29,763 nt of DNA from Gammaproteobacteria bacterium (GTDB lineage: Bacteria > Pseudomonadota > Gammaproteobacteria > S012-40), in NCBI GenBank assembly GCA_015491615.1, contig WFVN01000220.1:1-29763 (forward strand), read 5' to 3'. This document shows positions 7,479 through 15,644 of this stretch, piece by piece. The translations under genes and the position numbers were made by a program. Position 1 is the stretch's first letter. The number at the start of each line of letters is the position of its first letter. The notes below the pieces were generated by a model, which worked only from the letters and a program-made list of their open reading frames with translations, was not told the origin of the DNA and did not search any database.

Positions 7479-9020
7479 GTGTCCACGCGCGAAATCTTTC
7501 CCTGGCATCGAGAGCCATTGTTTTGGTTGTGGCTCGTCGCCCTGGTTCTTGGCTTCTGGTTCAACCTGTGGGCGGTACCCTTGTTCGACGTGGACGAGGG
7601 GGCCTTCGCCGAGGCCAGCCGTGAGATGCTGGAGCGGGGGGATTTCATCACCACCTACCTCAACGGCGAATTGCGGTTCGACAAGCCCATCCTCATCTAT
7701 TGGCTGCAGGCGGCATCCATTACCCTGCTGGGTCCCACCGAACTGGCCGTGCGCCTGCCCTCGGCTCTCGCCGCCACCGCCTGGTCGGCCCTGGTGGTGT
7801 GGTTCCTGGCCCGCTACCGGGACCGGCGCACGGGTCTCGCCGCCGGTACCATTCTGGCGACTTGCTTGTCGTTGACGGTGATCGGTCGCGCCGCCACTGC
7901 TGACGCCCTGCTCAATTTGTGGCTGTGGGCCGCCCTGGCGGCCATCTTCGCCTATTGGAAGGAGGGGCGCCGAGGTTTTCTGCTCGCGGCTCACGGGGCC
8001 ATCGGTCTGGGTTTGCTCACCAAGGGACCGGTGGCGGTACTGGTCCCTTTGGCAGTGAGCGGCCTGTTCTACGGATCCCTGGGGCAATGGCGGGATTGGC
8101 TCAAGGCGGTGTGTGACCCGCGCGGGCTGGCCCTGTTGTTGAGCATCGCCGCCCCCTGGTACGTGGCCGAGTACCTGGCCCAGGGGCAGGCCTTCATTGA
8201 TGGTTTCTTCCTCAAGCACAACGTGGGACGTTTCACCGGCCCCATGGAAGGGCACGCCGGAAGCCTGTTCTACTATTTGCCGGTGGTGGTGTTGGGGGTG
8301 CTACCCTTCACCGCCGCCCTGTTGGTCTTGTTGCCCCGCTGGCGCGGGCTGTGGGCCGATCCCCTGCAGCGCTATCTGTTGCTGCTGTTTCTTTTCGTGT
8401 TGGTGTTCTTTTCCCTTTCCGGCACCAAACTGCCCCACTACGTCAATTACGGCCTCACCGGCGTGGTGGCCCTCATGGCCATCCATCTGTCGCGTTTGCG
8501 CTCGGGGTTCTGGGCCCTGTTGCCGGCAGCGTTGTGGCTGGGGGCCCTGCTGGCGGTGCCCTGGATCCTCGACGGCATCGAGGTGGTCGACCCTTTCTAT
8601 CGCGCCGCCCTGGCCGAGCACGACGCCTATTTTGGCCCCCGCTACCTCATCGCCTGCACCCTGGCATTGGTCATCGTGGGGGTGTTGATGGCCCTGCGTC
8701 GATGGCCGGTGGACCTGCGCCTGCTGCTGGCCGGCCCGGCGGGAGTGCTGGTGTTGGCGGGCTTTTTCATCCCCGCCGTGGGGGAGATGATCCAGGGGCC
8801 GGTGAAGGAGGCGGCCCTCCTCGTCCGCGCCCAGGGATATCCTTCGGTGGTCCAGTACCGGGTACACTGGCCCAGCTTCAGTTTCTACCGCCGGGCGGTG
8901 ACCCCCCGTCGCGCGCCGCGACCGGGAGAGGTGATCCTCACCGACGTGGGGCACGCAGGTGACTGGCCGCAGGCGCAGGTACTCTACCGGCGGGGCGGAG
9001 TGGTGTTGCTGCGTCTTTAA
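7479..9020 (+). CDS. ArnT/PMT-type membrane glycosyltransferase (GT83-like)
   Basis: This 513-residue protein has about twelve membrane helices and the GT-C fold. The first periplasmic loop carries DVDEGAFAEASREM (37-50), the acidic motif that in ArnT and protein O-mannosyltransferases provides the catalytic aspartate. FDKPILIYWLQ and LTKGPVAVLVPL are further family landmarks. ArnT moves 4-amino-4-deoxy-arabinose from undecaprenyl phosphate to lipid A, but many homologues use other sugars and acceptors. The GTG start at 7479 has a GGAG site 6 nt upstream; an earlier GTG at 7443 overlaps the likely -10 and is rejected. No Arn sugar-biosynthesis genes are nearby, so the specificity is open. The stop lies two bases from the stop of the convergent PAP2 gene. 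Confidence 0.9.
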   Translation: MSTREIFPWHREPLFWLWLVALVLGFWFNLWAVPLFDVDEGAFAEASREMLERGDFITTYLNGELRFDKPILIYWLQAASITLLGPTELAVRLPSALAATAWSALVVWFLARYRDRRTGLAAGTILATCLSLTVIGRAATADALLNLWLWAALAAIFAYWKEGRRGFLLAAHGAIGLGLLTKGPVAVLVPLAVSGLFYGSLGQWRDWLKAVCDPRGLALLLSIAAPWYVAEYLAQGQAFIDGFFLKHNVGRFTGPMEGHAGSLFYYLPVVVLGVLPFTAALLVLLPRWRGLWADPLQRYLLLLFLFVLVFFSLSGTKLPHYVNYGLTGVVALMAIHLSRLRSGFWALLPAALWLGALLAVPWILDGIEVVDPFYRAALAEHDAYFGPRYLIACTLALVIVGVLMALRRWPVDLRLLLAGPAGVLVLAGFFIPAVGEMIQGPVKEAALLVRAQGYPSVVQYRVHWPSFSFYRRAVTPRRAPRPGEVILTDVGHAGDWPQAQVLYRRGGVVLLRL

Positions 9021-9022
9021 AA

Positions 9023-9784
9023 TCAAGCGCGCCGGCGGTGCCAGAGGAAAAAGCCCGCAAGGACCAGAACGGCCACCGCCACGGCCCGTTGCAAAGCGAG
9101 GGCCTCCGGGTAACCGCTGGGGTAGAAAAACAGGGCGACGGCGGCAAAGGCGAGGATGGCGCCACCCAGCCGCAGGCCGGCGGGGCGGTAAAGGGCGGGC
9201 AGGCGCGTCGCCATCCACACCCCCAGGGCCCCCAACAACCATCCCAGAGCGGCGCCGGCGAGGACGTCCAGGGGCCAATGGGCTCCCACCATCACCCGCG
9301 ACAACCCAGCGAGGATCGCCAGGGCCAGGGTAGCGGCTTTCAGGGGACGCAGGTCGGCGCACCAGAAGACCACTGCGGCGAACAGGAAAGCGGTGGCGGT
9401 GTGACCAGAGGGCATGGCCCGCCAGTGGAGGGCCTGGCCGACCACCTGCACCGTCTCCGGCGGCAGTACGGAGAGGGGGCGCGGCAGACCCAGGAGCTCT
9501 TTGAGGCCGTTCACCACCAGCGCCGCCACCAGGCCGCCGAGAATAAGCGACCAGCCGGCTTGTGGGCGGCGCAGATAACATACCAGGCCGAGGGCAAGGA
9601 TGGTGAGAGGCTCGCCGAACAGGGTCACTCCACCCCAGACGGGGTCGCCGCCACCGAGGTGGTTGAGCCACAGGAACAGGGGGGCGTTCCAGTCCATTGC
9701 CCACACCGCCAGGGCGGCCCCCAGGAAGGCCAGGGGCGGACCCCACAGGGCGGGACCGGCGGGAGGGCGGCAGGCGGGGGTCAC
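9023..9784 (-). CDS. PAP2 family membrane phosphatase (second copy)
   Basis: This is a 253-residue polytopic phosphatase with all three PAP2 motifs intact: KELLGLPRP (95-103), PSGH (125-128) and SRVMVGAHWPLD (162-173, with H169 and D173). Two further hydrophobic helices lie at the C terminus, ending in a basic WHRRRA tail. Probable substrates are undecaprenyl diphosphate or other lipid phosphates at the periplasmic face. The GTG start overlaps the purN stop as GTGA, so the gene is the third member of a purM-purN-PAP2 operon, an unexpected partner for purine enzymes. It is convergent with the ArnT-like gene with only two bases between stops, which places two PAP2 genes on either side of that transferase. 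Confidence 0.92.
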   Translation of the reverse strand: MTPACRPPAGPALWGPPLAFLGAALAVWAMDWNAPLFLWLNHLGGGDPVWGGVTLFGEPLTILALGLVCYLRRPQAGWSLILGGLVAALVVNGLKELLGLPRPLSVLPPETVQVVGQALHWRAMPSGHTATAFLFAAVVFWCADLRPLKAATLALAILAGLSRVMVGAHWPLDVLAGAALGWLLGALGVWMATRLPALYRPAGLRLGGAILAFAAVALFFYPSGYPEALALQRAVAVAVLVLAGFFLWHRRRA

Positions 9785-10428
9785 GGATCGACGACGACCG
9801 GTTCGTCCAGGGGGCGGCCGTCCAATACGGCCCGTCCATCTCTTTCACGCAATCGTCCCTCGGCGAACCAACGGATGGCCAGGGGATAGATCCGGTGTTC
9901 CTTTTCCAGCACCCGCGCGGCCAGGGTCTCGGGGGTGTCGTCGGGGCGCACGGGCACGCGCGCCTGGACGATGGGCGGGCCGCTGTCCAGCTCCTCGGTG
10001 ACAAAATGGACGGTGGCACCGTGTTCCGTATCGCCCGCCTCGAGGGCGCGGCGGTGGGTGTCGAGACCCTTGTGGCGCGGCAGCAGGGCGGGGTGGATGT
10101 TGAGCAGGCGGCCGCGGTAGTGGCGCACGAATTCGGGGGTGAGGATGCGCATGAAGCCGGCCAGCACCACCAGGGCCGGGCGGTGCCGGTCGATGGCGGC
10201 CATCAGGGCCTGGTCGTAGGCCTCGCGGCTGTCGTAGGCGGTATGGTCCACCACCTCGGTGGCGATGCCGGCGTGCTGGGCCCGTTCTAGGGCGCGCACC
10301 CCGGGGCGGTTGCTGATCACCGCCTGGATGCGGGCGGGCAGCTCGCCGGCGGCGATGGCGTCCATGATCGCCTGCAGATTGCTGCCGCTGCCGGAGACGA
10401 GGACGACGATGGGCAGGGGGTCCTTCAC
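9781..10428 (-). CDS. purN: Phosphoribosylglycinamide formyltransferase (GART)
   Basis: This is the third step of purine biosynthesis: it transfers a formyl group from 10-formyl-THF to GAR. At 215 residues it has the normal length. SGSGSNLQAI (12-21) binds the GAR phosphate. The catalytic triad is N110 and H112 in LLNIHPALLPRHKG, and D148 in EELDSGPPI, matching N106/H108/D144 of the E. coli enzyme. The GTG start overlaps the purM stop as GTGA and the stop overlaps the PAP2 start the same way, so all three genes are likely coupled in translation. Confidence 0.97.
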   Translation of the reverse strand: MKDPLPIVVLVSGSGSNLQAIMDAIAAGELPARIQAVISNRPGVRALERAQHAGIATEVVDHTAYDSREAYDQALMAAIDRHRPALVVLAGFMRILTPEFVRHYRGRLLNIHPALLPRHKGLDTHRRALEAGDTEHGATVHFVTEELDSGPPIVQARVPVRPDDTPETLAARVLEKEHRIYPLAIRWFAEGRLRERDGRAVLDGRPLDEPVVVDP

Positions 10429-11465
10429 GGGTGCACCACCACCGCCGGCTCGTCCTCGCCCCGCTCGGCGACGACGCCGATGTCCCAGGCCGTCTCCCCC
10501 GCTTCACGGAGGTGGCGCAGGGCACGGGGGGCGTCGCACTTGTTCACCACCACCACCATCCCCACCCCGCAATTGAAGGTGCGGTACATCTCCTCGTCGG
10601 GGAGGGTGGCGGTCTCCTGGATCCACTGGAACACCGGCGGGCGCGGCCAGGCGCGACCGTCGATGTCCGCCTTGAGATGGGCGGGCAGGACGCGGGGCAG
10701 GTTCTCCAGCAGGCCGCCGCCGGTGATGTGGGCGAGGGCGTGCAGGCGCATCTTCTCCATCAAGCGCCGCACCGGCTTGACGTAGATGCGGGTGGGGGCG
10801 AGAAGAGCCTCCCCCAGGGTGGTGCCGTGGAAGGGTTGGTGGAGGTCGGCGCCGCTCACCTCGATGAGCTTGCGGATGAGGGAGTAGCCGTTGGAATGGG
10901 GGCCGGAGCTGGCGATGCCGATGAGGCGATCGCCAGCGCGCACGCGCGAGCCGTCGAGGATCTCCCCGCGCTCCACCACGCCGACGCAGAAGCCGGCCAG
11001 GTCGTATTCGCCGTCGCCATAGAGGCCGGGCATCTCCGCCGTCTCCCCGCCGATGAGGGCGCAGCCGGCCAGCTCGCAGCCGCGACCGATGCCTTCCACC
11101 ACTGCGCGCGCGGTATCCAGGTCTAGTCGGCCGGTGGCGAAGTAATCGAGAAAGAACAGGGGCTCGGCGCCGGCCACCAGGATGTCGTTGACGCACATGG
11201 CCACCAGGTCGATGCCGATGGTGTCGTGGCGGCCCATCTGCCAGGCCAGCTTGAGCTTGGTGCCTACCCCGTCGGTGCCGGACACCAGCACCGGGTCTTC
11301 GTAACGCCCTTGGGGGATCTGGAACAGGGCGCCGAACCCGCCCAGGCCGGCGAGGACGCCGTCGCGCCGGGTGCGTTCGGCGATGGGCTTGATGAGGTCC
11401 ACGAGGCGGTTGCCGGCGTCGATGTCCACGCCGGCGTCGCGGTAGCTGATGGGGGTCTTGGCCAC
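10425..11465 (-). CDS. purM: Phosphoribosylformylglycinamidine cyclo-ligase (AIR synthetase)
   Basis: This 346-residue enzyme closes FGAM to AIR with ATP, the fifth purine step. The family start is ISYRDAGVDIDAGNRLVD, followed by GFGALFQIP, the ATP/phosphate-binding VSGTDGVGTKLKLA, the AMCVNDILVAGAEPLFFLDY stretch, GGETAEMPGLY and TGGGLLENLPRVLP. GTG at 11465 is preceded by GGAG with a 5-nt gap and gives the standard length; the much longer in-frame extension upstream is antisense to DUF2066 and not coding. It is the first gene of the purM-purN-PAP2 operon and is divergent from the DUF2066 operon, the usual gammaproteobacterial arrangement next to hda. Confidence 0.97.
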   Translation of the reverse strand: MAKTPISYRDAGVDIDAGNRLVDLIKPIAERTRRDGVLAGLGGFGALFQIPQGRYEDPVLVSGTDGVGTKLKLAWQMGRHDTIGIDLVAMCVNDILVAGAEPLFFLDYFATGRLDLDTARAVVEGIGRGCELAGCALIGGETAEMPGLYGDGEYDLAGFCVGVVERGEILDGSRVRAGDRLIGIASSGPHSNGYSLIRKLIEVSGADLHQPFHGTTLGEALLAPTRIYVKPVRRLMEKMRLHALAHITGGGLLENLPRVLPAHLKADIDGRAWPRPPVFQWIQETATLPDEEMYRTFNCGVGMVVVVNKCDAPRALRHLREAGETAWDIGVVAERGEDEPAVVVHP

Positions 11466-11492
11466 GACGTCTCCGTTTTTGACGGGGGCGCA

Positions 11493-11522
11493 AGTATAAA
11501 GGAATCCGGGGGGCTGTGGTAA
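11493..11522 (-). promoter_or_regulatory. purM: Sigma-70-like promoter for purM-purN
   Basis: On the minus strand TTACCA (11522-11517) and TATACT (11498-11493) are separated by 18 bp. The -10 matches consensus at five of six positions and the -35 at four. It lies about 28 nt before the purM GTG. I do not see a clear PurR box. Confidence 0.6.
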
Positions 11523-11534
11523 GGTAGGCGCCCC

Positions 11535-12587
11535 ATGGTCATGCCCGTCCCGCCCATGCGCCGTGCCCTTCTCGCCATCCTCCTGCTGTGTCTCGCCACA
11601 CCCGTTGCGGCGGTGCAGGTGAAAGGGCTCTTCCAGGTTTCGGTGCCGGTCAACGGCCAGGGAGACATGGAACGCGAGGGCGCCCTCTACGCCGCTTTCT
11701 CCCGCCTGTTGGTGCGCGTCGGTGCGGGTCGTGCCGTGCTCCGTGACGCACGTGCCCAACCCCTCTTGCAGCAGGCTCCCCGTTTCGTGCAGAGCTACCG
11801 CTACCGGGAGACCCCGGAAGGGCTCTTCCTGGAAGTCCGCTTCGACGCCCGCGCGGTGCGCCGCGCCCTCATCGAGCAGGAGCTGGCCTTGTGGGGGCGC
11901 ACCCGCCCCCTGACTCTGGTGTGGTTGGTGGTACAGGAGGGAGGCGAACGGCGTCTCCTCAACGGCGACAGCGGCCATCCGGCGGTGGCGGCGATGGAAG
12001 CGCAAGCGCGGGAGCGGGCCCTGCCCCTGGCCTTCCCCCTCCTCGACCTGGAGGACCAGATGGCCCTCGGCGTGACCGATGTCTGGGCCGGCTTCACCGA
12101 CCGCATCGTTCGTGCCTCGCAGCGTTACGCCCCCGAGGCGGTACTGGTGGGGCGCCTGTACCGGGATTTCGTGGGTACGGAGTGGATCGGCCGTTGGCAG
12201 TTGTTGGAGGGGGAGCGGGTGATCGACCACTGGCAGGCGCGCGGCGATCTGGACTGGGTCGCCGGCGAGGGGGTGGAGCGGGCCGCCGACGGCCTCGCCG
12301 CCCGCTACGCCCAGCGCCCCGGGGAGAGCGCCGTGGTGCGCCTGTGGGTGACCGGCGCCGTGGCCCTGGCGGACTACGCCCGCGTCGGCCGCTACCTGGC
12401 CGGTCTGTCCATGGTGGAGCGGGTGGCGCCGGTGGTGGTGGAAGGGGGGCGCCTGGGCTTGGACGTGCGCCTGCGCAGCGACCTCGAGGGCCTGACCCGG
12501 GCCATCGCCCTGGGCAGCGTATTGGTGCCTGCACCGGGGGCGTCGCCCGATCCGGACGAGCCGGCCTACCGTCTATTGCCTCCATGA
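11535..12587 (+). CDS. DUF2066 family exported protein
   Basis: This is a 350-residue protein with an N-terminal signal peptide (RRALLAILLLCLATPVAA), so it is probably periplasmic. The mature part begins VQVKGLFQVSVPV and has FSRLLVRVGAG and FVQSYRYRETPEGLFLEV, stretches typical of DUF2066, a family without known function. The C-terminal half (TLVWLVVQEGGER, AVLVGRLYRD, WQLLEGERVIDHWQ) resembles a repeated beta-alpha module. Three in-frame ATGs (11535, 11541, 11556) precede the signal peptide; I keep the first. It heads a plus-strand operon, overlapping the next gene as ATGA. The same order (DUF2066, CDP-alcohol transferase, AI-2E permease, hda) beside purM is familiar in gammaproteobacteria. 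Confidence 0.9.
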   Translation: MVMPVPPMRRALLAILLLCLATPVAAVQVKGLFQVSVPVNGQGDMEREGALYAAFSRLLVRVGAGRAVLRDARAQPLLQQAPRFVQSYRYRETPEGLFLEVRFDARAVRRALIEQELALWGRTRPLTLVWLVVQEGGERRLLNGDSGHPAVAAMEAQARERALPLAFPLLDLEDQMALGVTDVWAGFTDRIVRASQRYAPEAVLVGRLYRDFVGTEWIGRWQLLEGERVIDHWQARGDLDWVAGEGVERAADGLAARYAQRPGESAVVRLWVTGAVALADYARVGRYLAGLSMVERVAPVVVEGGRLGLDVRLRSDLEGLTRAIALGSVLVPAPGASPDPDEPAYRLLPP

Positions 12588-13147
12588 AGCTGGACCGCTC
12601 GCAGATCCCCAATCTGATCACCGTATTGCGCATCCTGCTGGTGGTCCCCATCATCGCCCTGCTCATGAATCGAGCCTTCGATTGGGCGCTGGTGTTGTTC
12701 GCCGTGGCCGGAATCAGCGACGGCCTGGACGGCTGGCTGGCCAAGCGTTACGGTTGGAGCTCGCGCCTGGGCTCGGTACTGGACCCGGCCGCCGACAAGC
12801 TCCTGCTGGTGAGTTGTTATCTGGTCCTCGGGGCCTTGGATCTCCTTCCCTGGTGGTTGGTAGTGGCGGTGCTGGGGCGTGACCTGGTGATCGTCGCCGG
12901 GGCGCTGGCCTATCATTTCTGGATCGGCCCCTACGAGATGGCTCCCAGTGTCCTCAGCAAGCTCAACACCACTTTGCAGATCGTCCTCGTGCTGGTGGTG
13001 GTGCTGAACCAGGTTTTGGGGTGGTTGCCCTTCCCGGTGCTCGGGGCCTTGTTCTGGACGGTGTTCGCCACCACCGTGGCCAGCGGCCTGGGCTACGTAC
13101 TGGTATGGGGGTGGCGGGCCTGGCAGGCCAAACGGGGGGTGCGATGA
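12584..13147 (+). CDS. CDP-alcohol phosphatidyltransferase family protein
   Basis: This is a 187-residue integral membrane enzyme with about five to six helices that exchanges CMP of a CDP-alcohol for a second alcohol. The family motif DGx2Ax9Gx3Dx3D is present at residues 49-71 (D49, G50, A53, G63, D67, D71); the usual arginine after the alanine is lysine (K54), a conservative change found in some members. It is close in length to PgsA (phosphatidylglycerophosphate synthase), but sequence alone does not separate PgsA from cardiolipin-synthase-like or other relatives, so no symbol is given. The start overlaps DUF2066 and the stop overlaps the AI-2E gene, both as ATGA. Confidence 0.93.
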   Translation: MKLDRSQIPNLITVLRILLVVPIIALLMNRAFDWALVLFAVAGISDGLDGWLAKRYGWSSRLGSVLDPAADKLLLVSCYLVLGALDLLPWWLVVAVLGRDLVIVAGALAYHFWIGPYEMAPSVLSKLNTTLQIVLVLVVVLNQVLGWLPFPVLGALFWTVFATTVASGLGYVLVWGWRAWQAKRGVR

Positions 13148-14193
13148 GCGACGGCCAACGTCTGTTCTTGTTGTTCGGCTTGTTGGCCCTGGGCGGTCTC
13201 CTCTATCTCCTCGCCCCGGTGCTCACCCCCTTCGCCGTTTCCGCTCTCCTGGCCTACATGGGCGACCCGTTGGTGGACCGCCTGGAGCGACGCCTGCCCC
13301 GCTGGTCGGCGGTGACCCTGGTGTTCCTCGTCATCTTCGCTGCCCTGGCGCTGATCGTTCTGGTGCTGCTTCCCTTGGTGGAGGCGCAGATGACGAAATT
13401 GGTGGCGCGTCTGCCCGAATACTGGGCGCGCATCCAGGCGAGCGTCTTTCCTTGGTTGGAAAACACCCTCGGTTTGAAAGCGGAACTGGAGGATCTGGGG
13501 GCTCTGCCGCAGATTCTCGCCCAGCATTGGCGTGAGGCCGGCGGTGTGGCCAAGGGAGTGGTGGCGGCGGTGTCCAAATCGGGCCTGGCCCTGCTGGGCT
13601 GGTTGGCCAATCTGGTTCTCATTCCGGTCATCACCTTCTATCTCCTGCGCGACTGGGACCTCATGGTGGCACGCATCCGTGAATTGCTCCCGCGCCGCGT
13701 GGAACCCACGGTGGTGCGCCTGGCACGCGACTCGGACCAGGTCCTCGGGGCCTTCCTGCGCGGTCAACTGCTGGTGATGACCGCCCTCGCCCTGATATAC
13801 AGCGTGGGCCTGACCTTGGTGGGACTGGATTTCGCCCTCCTGGTGGGGCTGGTGTCGGGTCTGGTGAGCTTCGTACCCTACCTGGGGTTTCTGGTGGGGA
13901 TCACTCTCGCCGGTGTCGCTGCCCTGCTCCAGTTCCAGGATCCGATCATGCTCTTGCCGGTGGCGGCGGTGTTCGCCGTCGGGCAGGCCCTGGAAGGGAT
14001 GGTCCTCACCCCCCTGCTGGTGGGGGACCGTATCGGTCTCCATCCAGTGGCGGTGATCTTCGCCGTTCTTGCCGGCGGCCAACTGTTCGGCTTTTTCGGT
14101 GTCCTTCTCGCCCTCCCGGTGGCGGCGGTGGTGATGGTGATCTTGCGCTACGCCCACGAGCGTTACCTCAACAGCCGCCTATATGCTCCCTGA
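13144..14193 (+). CDS. AI-2E family transporter (PerM/TqsA-like permease)
   Basis: This 349-residue polytopic protein has the AI-2E transporter layout: two N-terminal helices, a third helix, a soluble central segment (about 80-150) and four to five C-terminal helices. Family signatures include YLLAPVLTPFAVSALLAYMG near the N terminus, VITFYLLRDWD (about 161-171), GLVSFVPYLGF and GDRIGLHPVAVIFAVLAGG. Members have been linked to quorum-signal export and sodium/proton exchange; this PerM-like branch beside hda has no proven substrate. The ATG overlaps the preceding stop as ATGA, and the stop lies inside the 5' end of hda. Confidence 0.93.
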   Translation: MSDGQRLFLLFGLLALGGLLYLLAPVLTPFAVSALLAYMGDPLVDRLERRLPRWSAVTLVFLVIFAALALIVLVLLPLVEAQMTKLVARLPEYWARIQASVFPWLENTLGLKAELEDLGALPQILAQHWREAGGVAKGVVAAVSKSGLALLGWLANLVLIPVITFYLLRDWDLMVARIRELLPRRVEPTVVRLARDSDQVLGAFLRGQLLVMTALALIYSVGLTLVGLDFALLVGLVSGLVSFVPYLGFLVGITLAGVAALLQFQDPIMLLPVAAVFAVGQALEGMVLTPLLVGDRIGLHPVAVIFAVLAGGQLFGFFGVLLALPVAAVVMVILRYAHERYLNSRLYAP

Positions 14194-14932
14194 GGCCATG
14201 GCCGAACAGCTCCCTCTGCGCCTCGCCCTCGACGACCATGCCCGTTTCGACAGCTTCCACCCTGGATCCAACGGCGAGGTGGTCGCCCATCTCCAGACCC
14301 TGGCCCGTGGGGAGACGGAGGGACCGATCTATCTGTGGGGGGGGGCGGGGAGCGGCCGCTCTCACCTCCTGCAGGCCACCTGCCGCGCCACCGCCGAGGC
14401 GGGGCACACCACCCTCTATCTACCCCTGGGCGACGGAGACCGGCCGCCGCCCGAGGTTTTGGAGGGCTTGGAACGCTTGGCCCTGCTGGCCATCGACGAC
14501 GTCGACGTGGTGGCCGGCGAAGGGCCGTGGGAAGAAGCCCTGTTCCACCTCTACAACCGTTGCCGGGAGGGCGGCGCGCGCCTGCTGGTGAGCGGCAGTG
14601 CCGCCCCTGGCGCGCTGCCATTGCGCCTGGCCGATCTGCGCTCGCGCCTGGGTTGGGGACTGGTACTGCGCCTTTCGCCCCTGTCCGACGAGGACAAGGC
14701 GGCCGCCCTCGTCCACCTGGCCCGCCTGCGGGGCCTGTTACTTCCGGCGGAGACGGCCCACTACCTGCTGCGCCGCTGCCCCCGTGACATGGCCACCTTG
14801 GTGCGTCTCCTGGAGGCTTTGGACCAGGCCTCCCTCGCCGCCCGGCGGGCCCTCACCATCCCCTTCGTCAGCGCCTTTCTCGCCCGTCATCCCCAGTGGC
14901 AGGTACAGGCGGGCCTGTTCGATCAGTCCTGA
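14183..14932 (+). CDS. hda: DnaA regulatory inactivator Hda
   Basis: This 249-residue AAA+ protein is homologous to DnaA domain III. With DNA-loaded sliding clamp it stimulates ATP hydrolysis by DnaA after initiation. The N terminus carries QLPLRL (9-14), a clamp-binding motif at the expected place. The P-loop is GGAGSGRS (53-60), with arginine instead of lysine, as in E. coli Hda. LAIDDVDVV is the Walker B equivalent. SDEDKAAALVHLARLRGL and YLLRRCPRDMATLVRLLE belong to the lid and sensor 2 region. The first ATG overlaps the permease gene by 11 nt; the ATG at 14198, five codons later, is an equally reasonable start. The 3' end overlaps the convergent wrbA-like gene by 10 nt. Confidence 0.94.
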   Translation: MLPEAMAEQLPLRLALDDHARFDSFHPGSNGEVVAHLQTLARGETEGPIYLWGGAGSGRSHLLQATCRATAEAGHTTLYLPLGDGDRPPPEVLEGLERLALLAIDDVDVVAGEGPWEEALFHLYNRCREGGARLLVSGSAAPGALPLRLADLRSRLGWGLVLRLSPLSDEDKAAALVHLARLRGLLLPAETAHYLLRRCPRDMATLVRLLEALDQASLAARRALTIPFVSAFLARHPQWQVQAGLFDQS

Positions 14933-15525
14933 CCGTGCCCGAGACGGCGGGCCAGTTCCGCCACCCGCCGTCCCAGGGCCTGGCACAGGGCCTGTTCGTC
15001 CTCGTCCAGGAGTCGTTTGCCGTCCGCCCCGGCCCAATGGGAGGCCCCGTAGGGCGTACCGCCGCTGGTGGTGGTGTTGAGGCGTGCCTCACTGTAGGGC
15101 AGGCCCACCAAGACCATGCCGTGGTGCAACAAGGGCAGCATCATGGACAGGAGGGTGCTCTCCTGGCCCCCGTGGAGGCTGGCGGTGGAGGTGAACACCG
15201 CCGCCGGCTTGCCCACCAGATCCCCCGACAGCCACAGGGGCGAGGTGTGGTCGATGAAGTGCTTCAACGGCGCCGCCATGTTGCCGAAGCGGGTGGGGCT
15301 GCCCAAGATCAGGCCGTCGGCGCGGCGCAGATCCTCCAGCTCCGCGTAGGGCGGGCCCGACTCGGGGATCTCCGGGCGCGTGGCCTCCGTTTCCGGAGAG
15401 ACCGGCGGCACCGTGCGCAACACTGCCTGGACGTCCGCCACCGACTCCACACCCCGGGCGACGTGGCGGGCCATTTCGTGGGTGGCCCCGTGGCGGGAAT
15501 AGAACAAGATCAAGACCTCGTACAT
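14923..15525 (-). CDS. wrbA: NAD(P)H:quinone oxidoreductase, WrbA family flavoprotein
   Basis: This is a 200-residue flavodoxin-fold protein of usual WrbA length, reducing quinones by two electrons with FMN and NAD(P)H in the cytosol. The FMN phosphate loop is FYSRHGATHEMA (8-19). Further landmarks are GLILGSPTRFGNMAAPLKHF, FTSTASLHGGQESTLLSM and GGTPYGASHWAG, all typical of WrbA. ATG at 15525 has a GGAGG site 8 nt upstream; a TTG two codons earlier is not needed. It is divergent from the DUF4398 lipoprotein gene and convergent with hda, a single-gene unit by appearance. Oxidative-stress protection is the family's usual role; specific substrates here are unknown. Confidence 0.95.
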   Translation of the reverse strand: MYEVLILFYSRHGATHEMARHVARGVESVADVQAVLRTVPPVSPETEATRPEIPESGPPYAELEDLRRADGLILGSPTRFGNMAAPLKHFIDHTSPLWLSGDLVGKPAAVFTSTASLHGGQESTLLSMMLPLLHHGMVLVGLPYSEARLNTTTSGGTPYGASHWAGADGKRLLDEDEQALCQALGRRVAELARRLGHGQD

Positions 15526-15562
15526 GGGCAAGTCCTCCGGGAACGGAGCCCGGCCCGACGCC

Positions 15563-15592
15563 TTGACAGTGACGATGCGGGCTGGGCAAGCT
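15563..15592 (+). promoter_or_regulatory. Candidate -35 element upstream of the DUF4398 lipoprotein
   Basis: A perfect TTGACA lies at 15563-15568, but no good -10 is found 16-19 bp downstream (the best is a weak CAAGCT-like hexamer). TTCTAA near 15634 could be an alternative -10 of a separate promoter. Confidence 0.3.
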
Positions 15593-15644
15593 AGCCGGCG
15601 GGGAGATCGTCCACCGCCGACAACAACACCCGATTCTAACCGCC

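Noticed and set aside
11466..12230. In-frame N-terminal extension of purM
   Set aside because: It is antisense to the DUF2066 gene, and the family length and ribosome site fit the GTG at 11465.
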